Shown: positions 22,737 to 30,063 of the stretch, in pieces | How the letters are laid out: every line of letters starts with the position of its first letter | Position numbering within the stretch: the first letter of the stretch is position 1 | Source: Solirubrobacterales bacterium | GTDB lineage: Bacteria > Actinomycetota > Thermoleophilia > Solirubrobacterales > Solirubrobacteraceae | Length of the DNA: 32,125 nucleotides | Direction: 5' to 3' | Assembly (NCBI GenBank): GCA_027315115.1 | Contig: DAHUYQ010000034.1 | Location: 1-32,125 of the forward strand | Translations under genes and position numbers: made by a program | The notes under the pieces: generated by a model | What the model was told of the DNA's origin: nothing | What the model saw: only the letters and a program-made list of their open reading frames with translations | The model's database searches: none

Positions 22737-23552
22737 TCAACCCGGCCCCGGAATGCAGCAGAGCTGCGCCCCGCCGCTGGCCAGCAGCCCGCCGTCCATG
22801 TCCCAGACCCGCCCGCTCACGCCCATCAGACCGTGCGCCGCGATCGTGCATTCCTGCTCGATCAGCAGCCATTCGCAGGCCGGGCTGAAGCGGTGCAGCC
22901 ACACGCTCGTGTCGAGGTTCGGGGCCAGGTGCTCCCCGGAGCGGTAGCGCTGGTAGGCGGCGGGGAAGCCGAACGTGTCGAGCAGGATCAGCGCTCGCGC
23001 GGCATCGAGGTATGGGTCCTCGAAGCAGGCGGTCGGCCGAAAGCGCGTCCACTCGCGGATGACCGGCGCCCTCGCGTCCTGCTCTGCCGCTCGCACCGGG
23101 CGGCGCTCGATGTTCTCCCAGAACCGAAAGGGCGGCCGGCCATTCCTGGGCGCCCACTCGAACGGCTCGATCTCCTGCGGCATCGGCACGGCCGGCATCC
23201 GCGGATGCTGGTGCTCGTAGCCCGGCGCCTGCGCGGCGGTCTTCACCAGCGCGTGCAGCACCGCGCGGCCCTCCTGGGTCATCGAGACCGAGAGGGACTC
23301 CGCTCGCCGTCCGTGCTTGAGCGCGGTCACCTCCAGCTCCACCGGCCCGAACGCCGGCGAGCTCAGGAAATGGCAGTAGAAGCTGCATGGCCTGCCGATC
23401 TTGGCCACCTCGCCAGCCGCCCGCAGACAGATCGCGGCGAGATAGCCGCCGTTTGGACCCCAGATCTCCCACTGGTCGGAGAGCGTCGCCGTGTAATGGC
23501 CATCTGCGCCCTCGATCCGCGTGGCATCTCCTAGATCAGTGGCCATCGGCAC
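22737..23552 (-). CDS. Acyl-CoA thioesterase-like protein (double hot-dog fold)
   Basis: The 271-residue protein has two hot-dog-like halves. The first includes DQWEIWGPNGGYLAAICLRAA, then HFLSSPAFGPVELEVTALKHGRRAESLSV. The second includes DTSVWLHRFSPACEWLLIEQ, then GLMGVSGRVWDMDGGLLASG. The pattern matches the TesB-like/4HBT_3 thioesterase family, which hydrolyses acyl-CoA. GPNGGY and the closing WDMDGGLLASGGAQ are typical. The physiological substrate is unknown. The gene lies 12 bases after hipA on the same strand, an unexpected neighbour, so it could be co-transcribed. ATG 23552 and 23546 are both possible starts. Confidence 0.82.
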   Translation of the reverse strand: MPMATDLGDATRIEGADGHYTATLSDQWEIWGPNGGYLAAICLRAAGEVAKIGRPCSFYCHFLSSPAFGPVELEVTALKHGRRAESLSVSMTQEGRAVLHALVKTAAQAPGYEHQHPRMPAVPMPQEIEPFEWAPRNGRPPFRFWENIERRPVRAAEQDARAPVIREWTRFRPTACFEDPYLDAARALILLDTFGFPAAYQRYRSGEHLAPNLDTSVWLHRFSPACEWLLIEQECTIAAHGLMGVSGRVWDMDGGLLASGGAQLCCIPGPG

Positions 23553-23564
23553 GGACGGTAGCGA

Positions 23565-24824
23565 TCAAGCTGGGATCGCGGAGTAGCCATCGAACGCATA
23601 GGGGTTCAAGAACTGGCGACGCCAGAAGAACGAGCGATCCACTGCCGTCATTCGCGCCGCATCGCAGATCTCGGCCCAGTCGCGCTCGATCACCTGCACC
23701 TGATGGGCGATCAGATCGCGCGCTTCGCCTTCCGTGAGCATGTATGTCGCGGCTCGCTGCACGCAGCCCGCAAGCTGGCTCATGCGAAAGCCATCCGCGC
23801 CGATCATCATCGCCTGGCTGGTCTCGCCCCCCGCTCGCGGCTGCGGGCAGATGTCGTACGCCGGCGTGAGCGCCAGCCACTGGCCGTCCCAGAACGCCGC
23901 GTGATTGCGAGCGTGATCGTCGCTGTTGCCCGTGAGGATGTTGAAGACGATGCGAGCAAAGAGCTCGCGCAGTGTCGCGCGGGCATCCACGAAGCGCTCA
24001 CGCACGATCTGGGCGAGATCCGCATAGCTGGCGTAACGAGCCATGAGCTCGTCCAACTCGAGGATCGTCAGCGCCGAGAGGACGGCACGGCGCTGCTTGG
24101 TGCGCGGCACGCGATCGAAGCGTTCCACGAGCAGAACGTCCCGGCCCATCACCTGCCTCAGCTCGACGTGCGCCACCGTCAGGCCGACGCGAGCGGCGAG
24201 CTCCATCGCCGCAAACTCGCCCTTCACGATCGGATAGGTGTCTGTGCTGGCCGAGAACTTCGCGATCAGCGCCCGGCCACCGTCTTCCAGCAACGCCTTC
24301 GGACGTGCGCCGCCGACCGAGCTGCCATGCAGAAGCGCGAGGTCGAGCGCGCGAGGAAGGATCCGGCCCTCGTTCACGGCGTCGGCTGCCTGCATCAGAT
24401 CCGCAAGCGTCGCGCTCATCTCGTCGCGATCGACGTACAGATCTGGACGCTCTTGAAAGTCGAGAGCGCCGATGCGGTCCGAGCCGGATCGAAGCAGATA
24501 TGTGAGAGGCCCCAGCGCCGCCGGGTCGCCGTCCTGCGCACCAGCGCCGAGCAGATGCTGCATCACGACACGCTGACCCCAGGCGTCTGGCCCGGCATCC
24601 TTGATGCAGCCCGGGACGGTCAATCCGGGCAGCGGCGCGATCGTTCCCACGCGAAGCGGCAGCTCGGGGAGATAGAGCGGGATCGCGTCGTCTCGGCTGA
24701 GGTAGCTGCGGCCATAGTTGTAGTCGACGGTCCCGCCGGCCAGCTCCAGTCGACCTGCGACAACCGGCTCCTCGGCGCCCGGCAGCCACGTCCACACGAA
24801 TGCCTCGGTGGGCTCAGAAGTCAT
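23565..24824 (-). CDS. hipA: HipA-family Ser/Thr kinase toxin
   Basis: The 419-residue protein is a complete HipA-type kinase. It shows GSSVGGARPKALLE (residues 168-180, the Gly-rich phosphate loop), K189 in ALIAKFSAS, the catalytic loop FNILTGNSDDHARNHAAF (D302/D303 region) and the metal-binding D324 in PAYDICP. The N-terminal subdomain has GRSYLSRDDAIPLYLPELPL. In Escherichia coli, HipA phosphorylates glutamyl-tRNA synthetase and causes growth arrest; targets in other families differ. ATG 24824 overlaps the hipB stop by 11 bases, as is usual for hipBA. A longer in-frame start at 24920 would only overlap hipB. All key residues are present, so it should be active. Confidence 0.9.
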   Translation of the reverse strand: MTSEPTEAFVWTWLPGAEEPVVAGRLELAGGTVDYNYGRSYLSRDDAIPLYLPELPLRVGTIAPLPGLTVPGCIKDAGPDAWGQRVVMQHLLGAGAQDGDPAALGPLTYLLRSGSDRIGALDFQERPDLYVDRDEMSATLADLMQAADAVNEGRILPRALDLALLHGSSVGGARPKALLEDGGRALIAKFSASTDTYPIVKGEFAAMELAARVGLTVAHVELRQVMGRDVLLVERFDRVPRTKQRRAVLSALTILELDELMARYASYADLAQIVRERFVDARATLRELFARIVFNILTGNSDDHARNHAAFWDGQWLALTPAYDICPQPRAGGETSQAMMIGADGFRMSQLAGCVQRAATYMLTEGEARDLIAHQVQVIERDWAEICDAARMTAVDRSFFWRRQFLNPYAFDGYSAIPA

Positions 24825-25149
24825 CGTGCACCTCGCCGGTCGAGCGAGTGGGCCTTGGTAGGAGAGCGCTGCGCGCCTGCACTCTGTCCAAATCGGCGTC
24901 AAGCCGCCCACGCTCTGCATGGAAGAGCGGCACGCCGACCAGTGCAGCCAGCTCGAACGCGGAGCCGAGACGAACGCTCAGATCGCCGTGCTCGATCTTG
25001 TAGACGGTTCGCGCGGTGATCCCGGCGCGTTCTGCGAGCTCATCCTGCGACCAGCGCCTCTCGCGCCGCGCGAGGCGGATCTGAGCGCCCAAAAGCCGCG
25101 CCGCATCGGCGGTGTAGGGCGAGTAGACATGAGGGCGGCTGGACGGCAT
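24814..25149 (-). CDS. hipB: HipB-like XRE-family antitoxin/repressor
   Basis: The 111-residue protein has a Cro/CI-type helix-turn-helix (LLGAQIRLARRERRWSQDEL, then ERAGITARTVYKIEHGDLSVRLGSAFELAALVG) and a polar C-terminal tail. It should bind the HipA kinase and repress the operon. ATG 25149 was chosen because the DNA upstream is AT-rich and carries a promoter and inverted repeat right at this start. The longer in-frame start at 25293 would read across that operator and into the sufB promoter region. Translation is probably leaderless. Its stop overlaps hipA. Confidence 0.85.
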   Translation of the reverse strand: MPSSRPHVYSPYTADAARLLGAQIRLARRERRWSQDELAERAGITARTVYKIEHGDLSVRLGSAFELAALVGVPLFHAERGRLDADLDRVQARSALLPRPTRSTGEVHDDF

Positions 25150-25170
25150 ATCAGAAATATAATACTGATA
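25149..25170 (-). promoter_or_regulatory. hipBA promoter with inverted-repeat operator
   Basis: TATCAG (25149-25154) and CTGATA (25165-25170) form a perfect 6-bp inverted repeat with a 10-base AT-only spacer. The repeat touches the hipB ATG and encloses TATATT (25161-25156), a -10 for the minus strand six bases before the start codon. HipB binding here would block transcription and translation of hipBA, which fits known hipBA autoregulation. Confidence 0.6.
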
Positions 25171-25257
25171 AACGCCAATACCTGCATTTTTATGCCGAAC
25201 GCCTACGCTTGTCCGACATACGACCGCTGCCGCCCCCGACCCCACCCGCCAAGCCGA

Positions 25258-25284
25258 TAGAATCCCTACCTCACAGCTAGGATT
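25258..25284 (+). promoter_or_regulatory. sufB promoter with predicted Rrf2 operator
   Basis: TAGAAT (25258-25263) is a good -10. Overlapping it, 25261-25284 carries a near-palindrome with half-sites AATCCCTACCT and AGCTAGGATT. Its reverse complement matches the rrf2 promoter site (14171-14194) at 20 of 24 bases. Binding here would cover the transcription start near 25270. No convincing -35 is visible. Confidence 0.7.
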
Positions 25285-25310
25285 CGCAAGCAACCGCAGC
25301 GAGGAGCCTC

Positions 25311-26711
25311 ATGGCCACAGTCGACCGCACGAAGATCACCAAGCCAAGCCCGATCGCCGAGGATGACCAGGGTCAGCTTCGAGCCAGGCACGGCGTCTCG
25401 CGTGAGGTCGTGCTCGAGCTCTCCAAGATCAAGGGCGAGCCCGACTGGATGACCCAGAAGCGACTGAAGTCGCTTGAGATCTTCGAAAGAAAGCCCACCC
25501 CGACCTGGGGCGTGGACCTCTCCGGGCTGAACCTCGACGAGCTGGTGCTCTACTCGCCGCCCACGGCGGGCCGCTTCAATAGCTGGGACGACGTCCCCGA
25601 GGAGATGAAGAAAACCTACGAGGACCTCGGCATCCCCCAGGCCGAGCGCGAGCACCTCGCCGGCGTGGTCGGCGTCTGGCGCCAGGAGCCGGTCTACGAG
25701 GGCCTCAAGGAAGAGTACGCCAAGCTCGGCATCCTCTTCTGCTCGATGGACAGCGCGATCCGCGACTACCCGGAGCTGGTCCAGAAGTACTTCATGAACA
25801 AGTGCGTCCCGGCGCAGGACAACAAGTTCTCCGCCCTGCACGGCGCGGTCTGGTCCGGCGGCTCCTTCCTCTACGTGCCCAAGGGCGTGAAGGTCGATCT
25901 GCCGCTGCAGGCCTACTTCCGCATGGAGGGCGCCGGCGAGGGCACCTTCGAGCACACGCTGATCGTGGCCGACGAGGGCTCCGACGTGAACTACATCGAG
26001 GGCTGCACCGCCCAGACCTACTCGGTCAACTCGATGCACTCCGCGGTCGTGGAGATCTTTGTCCACGAGGGCGCCAAGGCCCGCTACACGACGGTCCAGA
26101 ACTGGTCCAAGGACGTCTACAACCTGAACACCAAGCGCGCGGTCGTGGACGCCGAGGGCACGGTGGAGTGGGTCGGCGGCTCGATGGGCGCCAAGTACGT
26201 GATGCTCTACCCCGGCTCCTTCCTGATGGGCGAGCACGCGCGAGCGGACCACCTGAACGTGGGCGTGGCCTCCGGCGAGGTCCACAAGGACACCGGCGCC
26301 AAGGTCGTGCATCTCGCGCCCAACACCACTTCCAACATCCTCGCCAAGTCGATCTCCAAGGACGGCGGCGTGATGGGCTACCGCGGGCTGGTCAAGATGG
26401 GTCCGCATTCGCAGGGCTCCAAGGCCCGCGTGCAGTGCGACGGGCTGATGATGGACGGCCGCTCGCGCTCTGACACCTGGCCCGACATCCAGATCCAGAA
26501 CCCGAACGTGACCGTCGCCCACGAGGCCACCGTCGGACGCATCTCCGACGACCAGCTCTTCTACATGGGCTCGCGCGGCTTCACCGAGGACGAGGCCGCC
26601 GCGATGATCGTCAACGGCTTCATCGAGCCGGTCACCAAGGAGCTGCCGATGGAGTACGCGGTGGAGCTCAACCGGCTGATCCAGCTCGAGATGATCGGCT
26701 CGATAGGCTAG
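25311..26711 (+). CDS. sufB: Fe-S cluster assembly scaffold protein SufB
   Basis: The 466-residue protein is a typical SufB. Its N-terminal part includes EPDWMTQKRLKSLEIFERKP and GILFCSMDSAIRDYPELVQK, both absent from SufD. The beta-helix core has HGAVWSGGSFLYVPKGVKVD, DEGSDVNYIEGCTAQTYSVN, APNTTSNILAKSISKDGG, KARVQCDGLMMDGRS and HEATVGRISDDQLFYMGSRG. SufB is the main scaffold on which SufS/SufU-derived sulfur and iron form clusters, with SufC and SufD. It lies about 6.7 kb away from sufCDSU with accessory genes between, yet keeps its own copy of the Rrf2 site. ATG 25311 follows GCGAGGAG. Confidence 0.96.
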   Translation: MATVDRTKITKPSPIAEDDQGQLRARHGVSREVVLELSKIKGEPDWMTQKRLKSLEIFERKPTPTWGVDLSGLNLDELVLYSPPTAGRFNSWDDVPEEMKKTYEDLGIPQAEREHLAGVVGVWRQEPVYEGLKEEYAKLGILFCSMDSAIRDYPELVQKYFMNKCVPAQDNKFSALHGAVWSGGSFLYVPKGVKVDLPLQAYFRMEGAGEGTFEHTLIVADEGSDVNYIEGCTAQTYSVNSMHSAVVEIFVHEGAKARYTTVQNWSKDVYNLNTKRAVVDAEGTVEWVGGSMGAKYVMLYPGSFLMGEHARADHLNVGVASGEVHKDTGAKVVHLAPNTTSNILAKSISKDGGVMGYRGLVKMGPHSQGSKARVQCDGLMMDGRSRSDTWPDIQIQNPNVTVAHEATVGRISDDQLFYMGSRGFTEDEAAAMIVNGFIEPVTKELPMEYAVELNRLIQLEMIGSIG

Positions 26712-26718
26712 ACGCGCC

Positions 26719-27498
26719 CTGAAGGCCCCCGTCGACACGATCGCCGCGCCCCCGTTTCTGCCGCAGCTTCGGTGGATCAACGTGGAGGGCAAGCGGCTGC
26801 GCTTGGAGCAGCTCATCGGCAAACCGTTCCTGCTCGAGTTCTGGGACTTCTGCCGGCCCAACTCGATCAGGACGATGCCCTACGTCAAGGCGTGGCACGA
26901 GCGCTACAGCGACAGCGGCAAGGGGCTGCGGGTGATCGGCGTCCACTCCCCCGGCTTCGACGCCTCGCGGCCGCGCGACGCGGTGATCGAAGCTGTGCAG
27001 CGCCTGGAGATCGAGTACCCGGTCCTGATCGACAGCGCGCTGGAGACCTGGCGCGAGTACGAGAACCTCGGCTGGCCGGCGCGCTACCTGTTCAACAGCG
27101 AGGGCATGCTCTACGACTACCACTACGGTGAGGGCTGCTACGAAGAAACCGAGCTTGCGATCCAGGATCTGCTGGGGCCTGACGCGCGGCGGCCCGACCC
27201 GCTGGCGCCGCTGCGGCCGGAGGACGTTCCCGGCGTGGCGCTGGCTCCCCAGACCGAGGATCAGAGCGGCCCCTACAACGGCCCCTACGAGGCGGGCGGC
27301 GTGTGGGCGGTCGTGACCGGCAAAGGCGTGCTGAGCGTCAACGGCGGACCGCAGAAGGGCGGCAGCGAGCTGGTGGTGCAGGCGCCCGGCGCCTATCCGT
27401 TGATGGAGCACGAGCGCCACACCGCCGCGGTCGTGACGATCGAGGAGGGCGAAGGCGTGCAGTGCGTGGCGACCTGCTTCACGCCCGGCGTGGCGTAG
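26719..27498 (+). CDS. Thioredoxin-fold (DipZ-C-terminal-like) protein without a CxxC
   Basis: The domain resembles the TlpA/AhpC-like module of DipZ-type proteins: LRWINVEGKRLRLEQLIGKP, FLLEFWDFCRPNSIRT, GKGLRVIGVHSPGF, LGWPARYLFNSEGML. A beta-rich C-terminal domain follows (GGVWAVVTGKGVLSVNGG; ATCFTPGVA). The redox loop is CRPNS, so the resolving cysteine of CxxC is absent and classical disulfide exchange is unlikely. The start is uncertain. GTG 26782 cuts into conserved sequence. The in-frame CTG 26719 (overlapping TGA as CTGA) adds KAPVDTIAAPPFLPQLRWIN, which looks like family sequence and follows sufB by seven bases. It is probably co-transcribed with sufB. Confidence 0.7.
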   Translation: MKAPVDTIAAPPFLPQLRWINVEGKRLRLEQLIGKPFLLEFWDFCRPNSIRTMPYVKAWHERYSDSGKGLRVIGVHSPGFDASRPRDAVIEAVQRLEIEYPVLIDSALETWREYENLGWPARYLFNSEGMLYDYHYGEGCYEETELAIQDLLGPDARRPDPLAPLRPEDVPGVALAPQTEDQSGPYNGPYEAGGVWAVVTGKGVLSVNGGPQKGGSELVVQAPGAYPLMEHERHTAAVVTIEEGEGVQCVATCFTPGVA

Positions 27499-27518
27499 GC
27501 GTGAGTGATGGCGTTACG

Positions 27519-27761
27519 ATGCCTGATCTGCTGATTCGCGACATCTCCGAAGCCGACCTGCGCCTGCTGGATAACCGTGCGCGTGCGCTCGGGCTCTCGC
27601 GCTCAGAGTACGTTCTGCGGCGGCTGCGCCAAGACGCAGAAGCCCCGAAACTCTCGCTCGCAGATCTCAAGCGGTTCGCACAAGCGCACCAAGACCTCGC
27701 CGACCCGCAGGTCATGGCCGGCGCGTGGCAGTATCAGCCAGTCGAGATGCTCCGCACGTAG
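27519..27761 (+). CDS. Orphan ribbon-helix-helix antitoxin-like protein
   Basis: The 80-residue protein starts PDLLIRDISEADLRLLDNRA and continues ALGLSRSEYVLRRLRQD, the N-terminal ribbon-helix-helix pattern of FitA/VapB-type antitoxins (strand LLIRDI, helix, turn, helix). Its C-terminal part (LADLKRFAQAHQDLADPQVM) would be the toxin-binding segment. No toxin gene follows: the next gene, on the opposite strand, is a metallophosphoesterase ending eight bases away. It may be an orphan antitoxin or a stand-alone regulator. GTG 27501 in the same frame is an alternative start. Confidence 0.65.
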   Translation: MPDLLIRDISEADLRLLDNRARALGLSRSEYVLRRLRQDAEAPKLSLADLKRFAQAHQDLADPQVMAGAWQYQPVEMLRT

Positions 27762-27769
27762 CCTGGCCA

Positions 27770-28981
27770 TCAGGCCGCGACCGGCGCCAGCAGCGCGCGG
27801 TCGCTGGCTGCCAGCAGCCTCATCAGCCGCGGGCCCTGCGCGCGGTCCTCCTCGACGAGCACGCACGAGCCCGGCCAGTAGGGGTTCTCGCTGTCCCCTG
27901 AGCTCAGGAAGCCTGAGCTGTACGTCCAGGAGCCGGTGTTCACCAGACGCGCGCCCGCACGGCCCCGCCACTCCGCCAGCGCGTCGCCTGGCAGCGGGCC
28001 GGCGCGGTGGGTGTGCCCGAAGACGACATGCGCGTCCCCGAGCCGCAGATGAGCCGCGACCTCGCCCATCGCGGCCAGCGCGGCGCGGCGAAGCTCCGCG
28101 GCCGAGATGTCGGCGTTCAGCGGTCCCAGGCCCAGCCGGTTCAGGACGCCGACCGCGAGCGGGAAGCCTCGTCTGACCGCGCTGCTGCGCAGCCCGCCAC
28201 CGAGCCCGGGCGCGAGCATCCCCTGCCGCATCTGGGCCATGGCGCGCTCGCGCCGGCTTGCCTTCGACGAGGAGGCCCCAGCCCTGGTCCGGTTGCGGCC
28301 GGAGCCGGCGCCGTGGAGCATGCGCCACATCTTCTCCGTCGCGGAGCCGTTCAGCGCCGAGCGCGTCGCGCCCTGAGCGGCGACGGCGTCGATCCAGGCA
28401 TAGATCGGCGCGGTCACGGCCTCGTAGTCATCGACGCTCAGCAGCGCCTGCTGGGGACGGCTGACCATCTTTCCCATCAGCGAGACCGCGATGCGCTCCA
28501 GGGTCGGGATCGTCATGTGCGCGTCGAGATAGTGGCCGTGGATCGCGTAGACGTCCTCGCGAACCCAGACGCCCGGAAACGCGACCTGCATCCTCGCCGG
28601 CGCCGTCCATTCAGCAAGCTGTCTGGCCATCGGCGAGGCATCCTCCGGCGCGATCCGCTGCTCCAGCCCGAGCGGCAACGGCTGCTGCTCTTCGCCGCGA
28701 CGCTGCGCGTAGCGGTCGACGAGCGCGTGATCGTGGTTGCCGGACGTGAGCACGATCTCCGCGCCCGCCATCTTGGATCCAAGCGCTTGGAAGAACGGCC
28801 GGGCAGCCGCCAGCGCGGCGCGCGGCGGGCCGTGGCGAAGCTCCAGCACATCCCCGAGCAGCACGAGCCTGTCGACTTCGGTGAGCGCCCCGAGCAGCAC
28901 CTCCTGCGCGTGGGGCAGCCGCAGCACGTCGGCGCGCGACGCGCTGCCGAAGTGCAGGTCGGAGACGATCAGCGTCCTCAT
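27770..28981 (-). CDS. Calcineurin-like metallophosphoesterase
   Basis: The 403-residue protein has the five metal motifs in order: D8-x-H10 (SDLHFG), GD in VLLGDVLEL, GNHD in TSGNHDHAL, a His in AIHGHYLDAH and GHTH in VFGHTHRAG. It should bind a di-metal centre and hydrolyse a phosphoester. The substrate cannot be inferred; UDP-diacylglucosamine hydrolase-like, nucleotidase and phosphodiesterase members exist. A long insert of about 150 residues between the fourth and fifth motifs is rich in Ala, Arg and Ser and may be a lid or membrane-binding region. No signal peptide is seen. Single gene, convergent with the orphan antitoxin gene. Confidence 0.85.
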   Translation of the reverse strand: MRTLIVSDLHFGSASRADVLRLPHAQEVLLGALTEVDRLVLLGDVLELRHGPPRAALAAARPFFQALGSKMAGAEIVLTSGNHDHALVDRYAQRRGEEQQPLPLGLEQRIAPEDASPMARQLAEWTAPARMQVAFPGVWVREDVYAIHGHYLDAHMTIPTLERIAVSLMGKMVSRPQQALLSVDDYEAVTAPIYAWIDAVAAQGATRSALNGSATEKMWRMLHGAGSGRNRTRAGASSSKASRRERAMAQMRQGMLAPGLGGGLRSSAVRRGFPLAVGVLNRLGLGPLNADISAAELRRAALAAMGEVAAHLRLGDAHVVFGHTHRAGPLPGDALAEWRGRAGARLVNTGSWTYSSGFLSSGDSENPYWPGSCVLVEEDRAQGPRLMRLLAASDRALLAPVAA

Positions 28982-29027
28982 CGCCGGCCACCGGTGACGC
29001 CGGGGACAGGTGCCCTGCCGACCACGC

Positions 29028-29990
29028 TCAAGCGGCGCTGACCGCTTCGCGGATCTTCTTCGGCAGCATGAAGCGCACGTCCTCGCGCACCACGTCGACC
29101 TCGGAGATTTCGCTCACGCCCCGATCGCGGAAGAACTGCACCAGCTCCTGCACGAGGTGCTCAGGAGCGCTGGCCCCCGAGGAGATGCCCACGACGCGCT
29201 TGCCCTCCAGCCACTCCTCCTGCACCTGGCCGGCGTTGTCGATCAGGTAGGACTCGGCGCCGCAGTCGCGCGCCACCTCGACCAGGCGCACCGAGTTGGA
29301 GGAGTTGCGCGAGCCGACCACTAGCATCAGGTCGCACTTGCCGGCCATCTGGCGCACTGCCGCCTGCCGGTTGGTCGTCGCGTAACAGATGTCGTCCGTT
29401 TTGGGGCCCGCGATGTTGGGGAAGCGATCCTTCAGAGCAGCGATGATCGAGGCGGTCTCCCCGACCGAGAGGGTGGTCTGCGTGATGAACGCGACCTTGT
29501 CCGGGTCCGGGACCTGCAGATGCGCCACGTCGTCCTCGTTCTCCACCAGCACGATCCGGTCGGGCGCCTCGCCCATCGTGCCTTCGACCTCCTCGTGGCC
29601 GTCGTGGCCGACCAGCACGATCGTGTAGCCCTGCTCGGCGAACTTGCGCGCCTCCACGTGGACCTTGGTGACCAGCGGGCAGGTGGCGTCGATCGTCTGC
29701 AGCTCACGCTCGGCGGCGTTCTCGCGCACGCTCGGAGCGACGCCGTGGGCGGAGAAGACGGTGGTGGCGCCATGCGGGATCTCGGTCTCCTCTTCGACGA
29801 AGATCGCGCCCTTCTCGCGCAGGTCGTCCACGACGTGCTTGTTGTGCACGATCTCCTTGCGCACGTAGACCGGCGGGCCGTAGGCCGCTAGCGCGCGTTC
29901 CACCGTCTGCACTGCCCGGTCCACGCCGGCGCAGTAGCCGCGCGGAGCGGCGAGCAGGAGCTTCTCGACTGTGCCGGTCACGCTGCCCAT
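29028..29990 (-). CDS. ispH: 4-hydroxy-3-methylbut-2-enyl diphosphate reductase (LytB)
   Basis: IspH makes isopentenyl and dimethylallyl diphosphate in the last step of the MEP isoprenoid pathway and needs a [4Fe-4S] cluster. The 320-residue protein has the three cluster cysteines C20 (APRGYCAGVDRA), C104 (DATCPLVTKVH) and C202 (DICYATTNRQ), with HGV, VGHDGHEEVEG and the C-terminal GASAPEHLVQE. It is a client of the SUF system encoded nearby. The start needs care: ATG 29990 lies inside a perfect -10 (TACAAT, 29994-29989). A leaderless start at GTG 29981, seven bases after it, may be the real one and would shorten the protein by three residues. Confidence 0.95.
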   Translation of the reverse strand: MGSVTGTVEKLLLAAPRGYCAGVDRAVQTVERALAAYGPPVYVRKEIVHNKHVVDDLREKGAIFVEEETEIPHGATTVFSAHGVAPSVRENAAERELQTIDATCPLVTKVHVEARKFAEQGYTIVLVGHDGHEEVEGTMGEAPDRIVLVENEDDVAHLQVPDPDKVAFITQTTLSVGETASIIAALKDRFPNIAGPKTDDICYATTNRQAAVRQMAGKCDLMLVVGSRNSSNSVRLVEVARDCGAESYLIDNAGQVQEEWLEGKRVVGISSGASAPEHLVQELVQFFRDRGVSEISEVDVVREDVRFMLPKKIREAVSAA

Positions 29991-30063
29991 TGTACGGGTC
30001 CCTGACGCGACGGACGGCGTCTCAGATGTCCTGCCGCCCACGCTCCAAGGTACGCTTGAGCGC

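Noticed and set aside
22723..22741. GTTGACG upstream of the winged-helix gene as a -35
   Set aside because: The spacing to TACAAT is about 28 bases, too long for a sigma-A promoter. The extended -10 is enough to explain the start.
24825..24920. A longer HipA start at 24920
   Set aside because: The extra 32 residues overlap hipB and do not resemble the family. ATG 24824 gives the usual small overlap with hipB.
25266..26861. Long minus-strand frame (531 codons) opposite sufB
   Set aside because: Antisense shadow of sufB.
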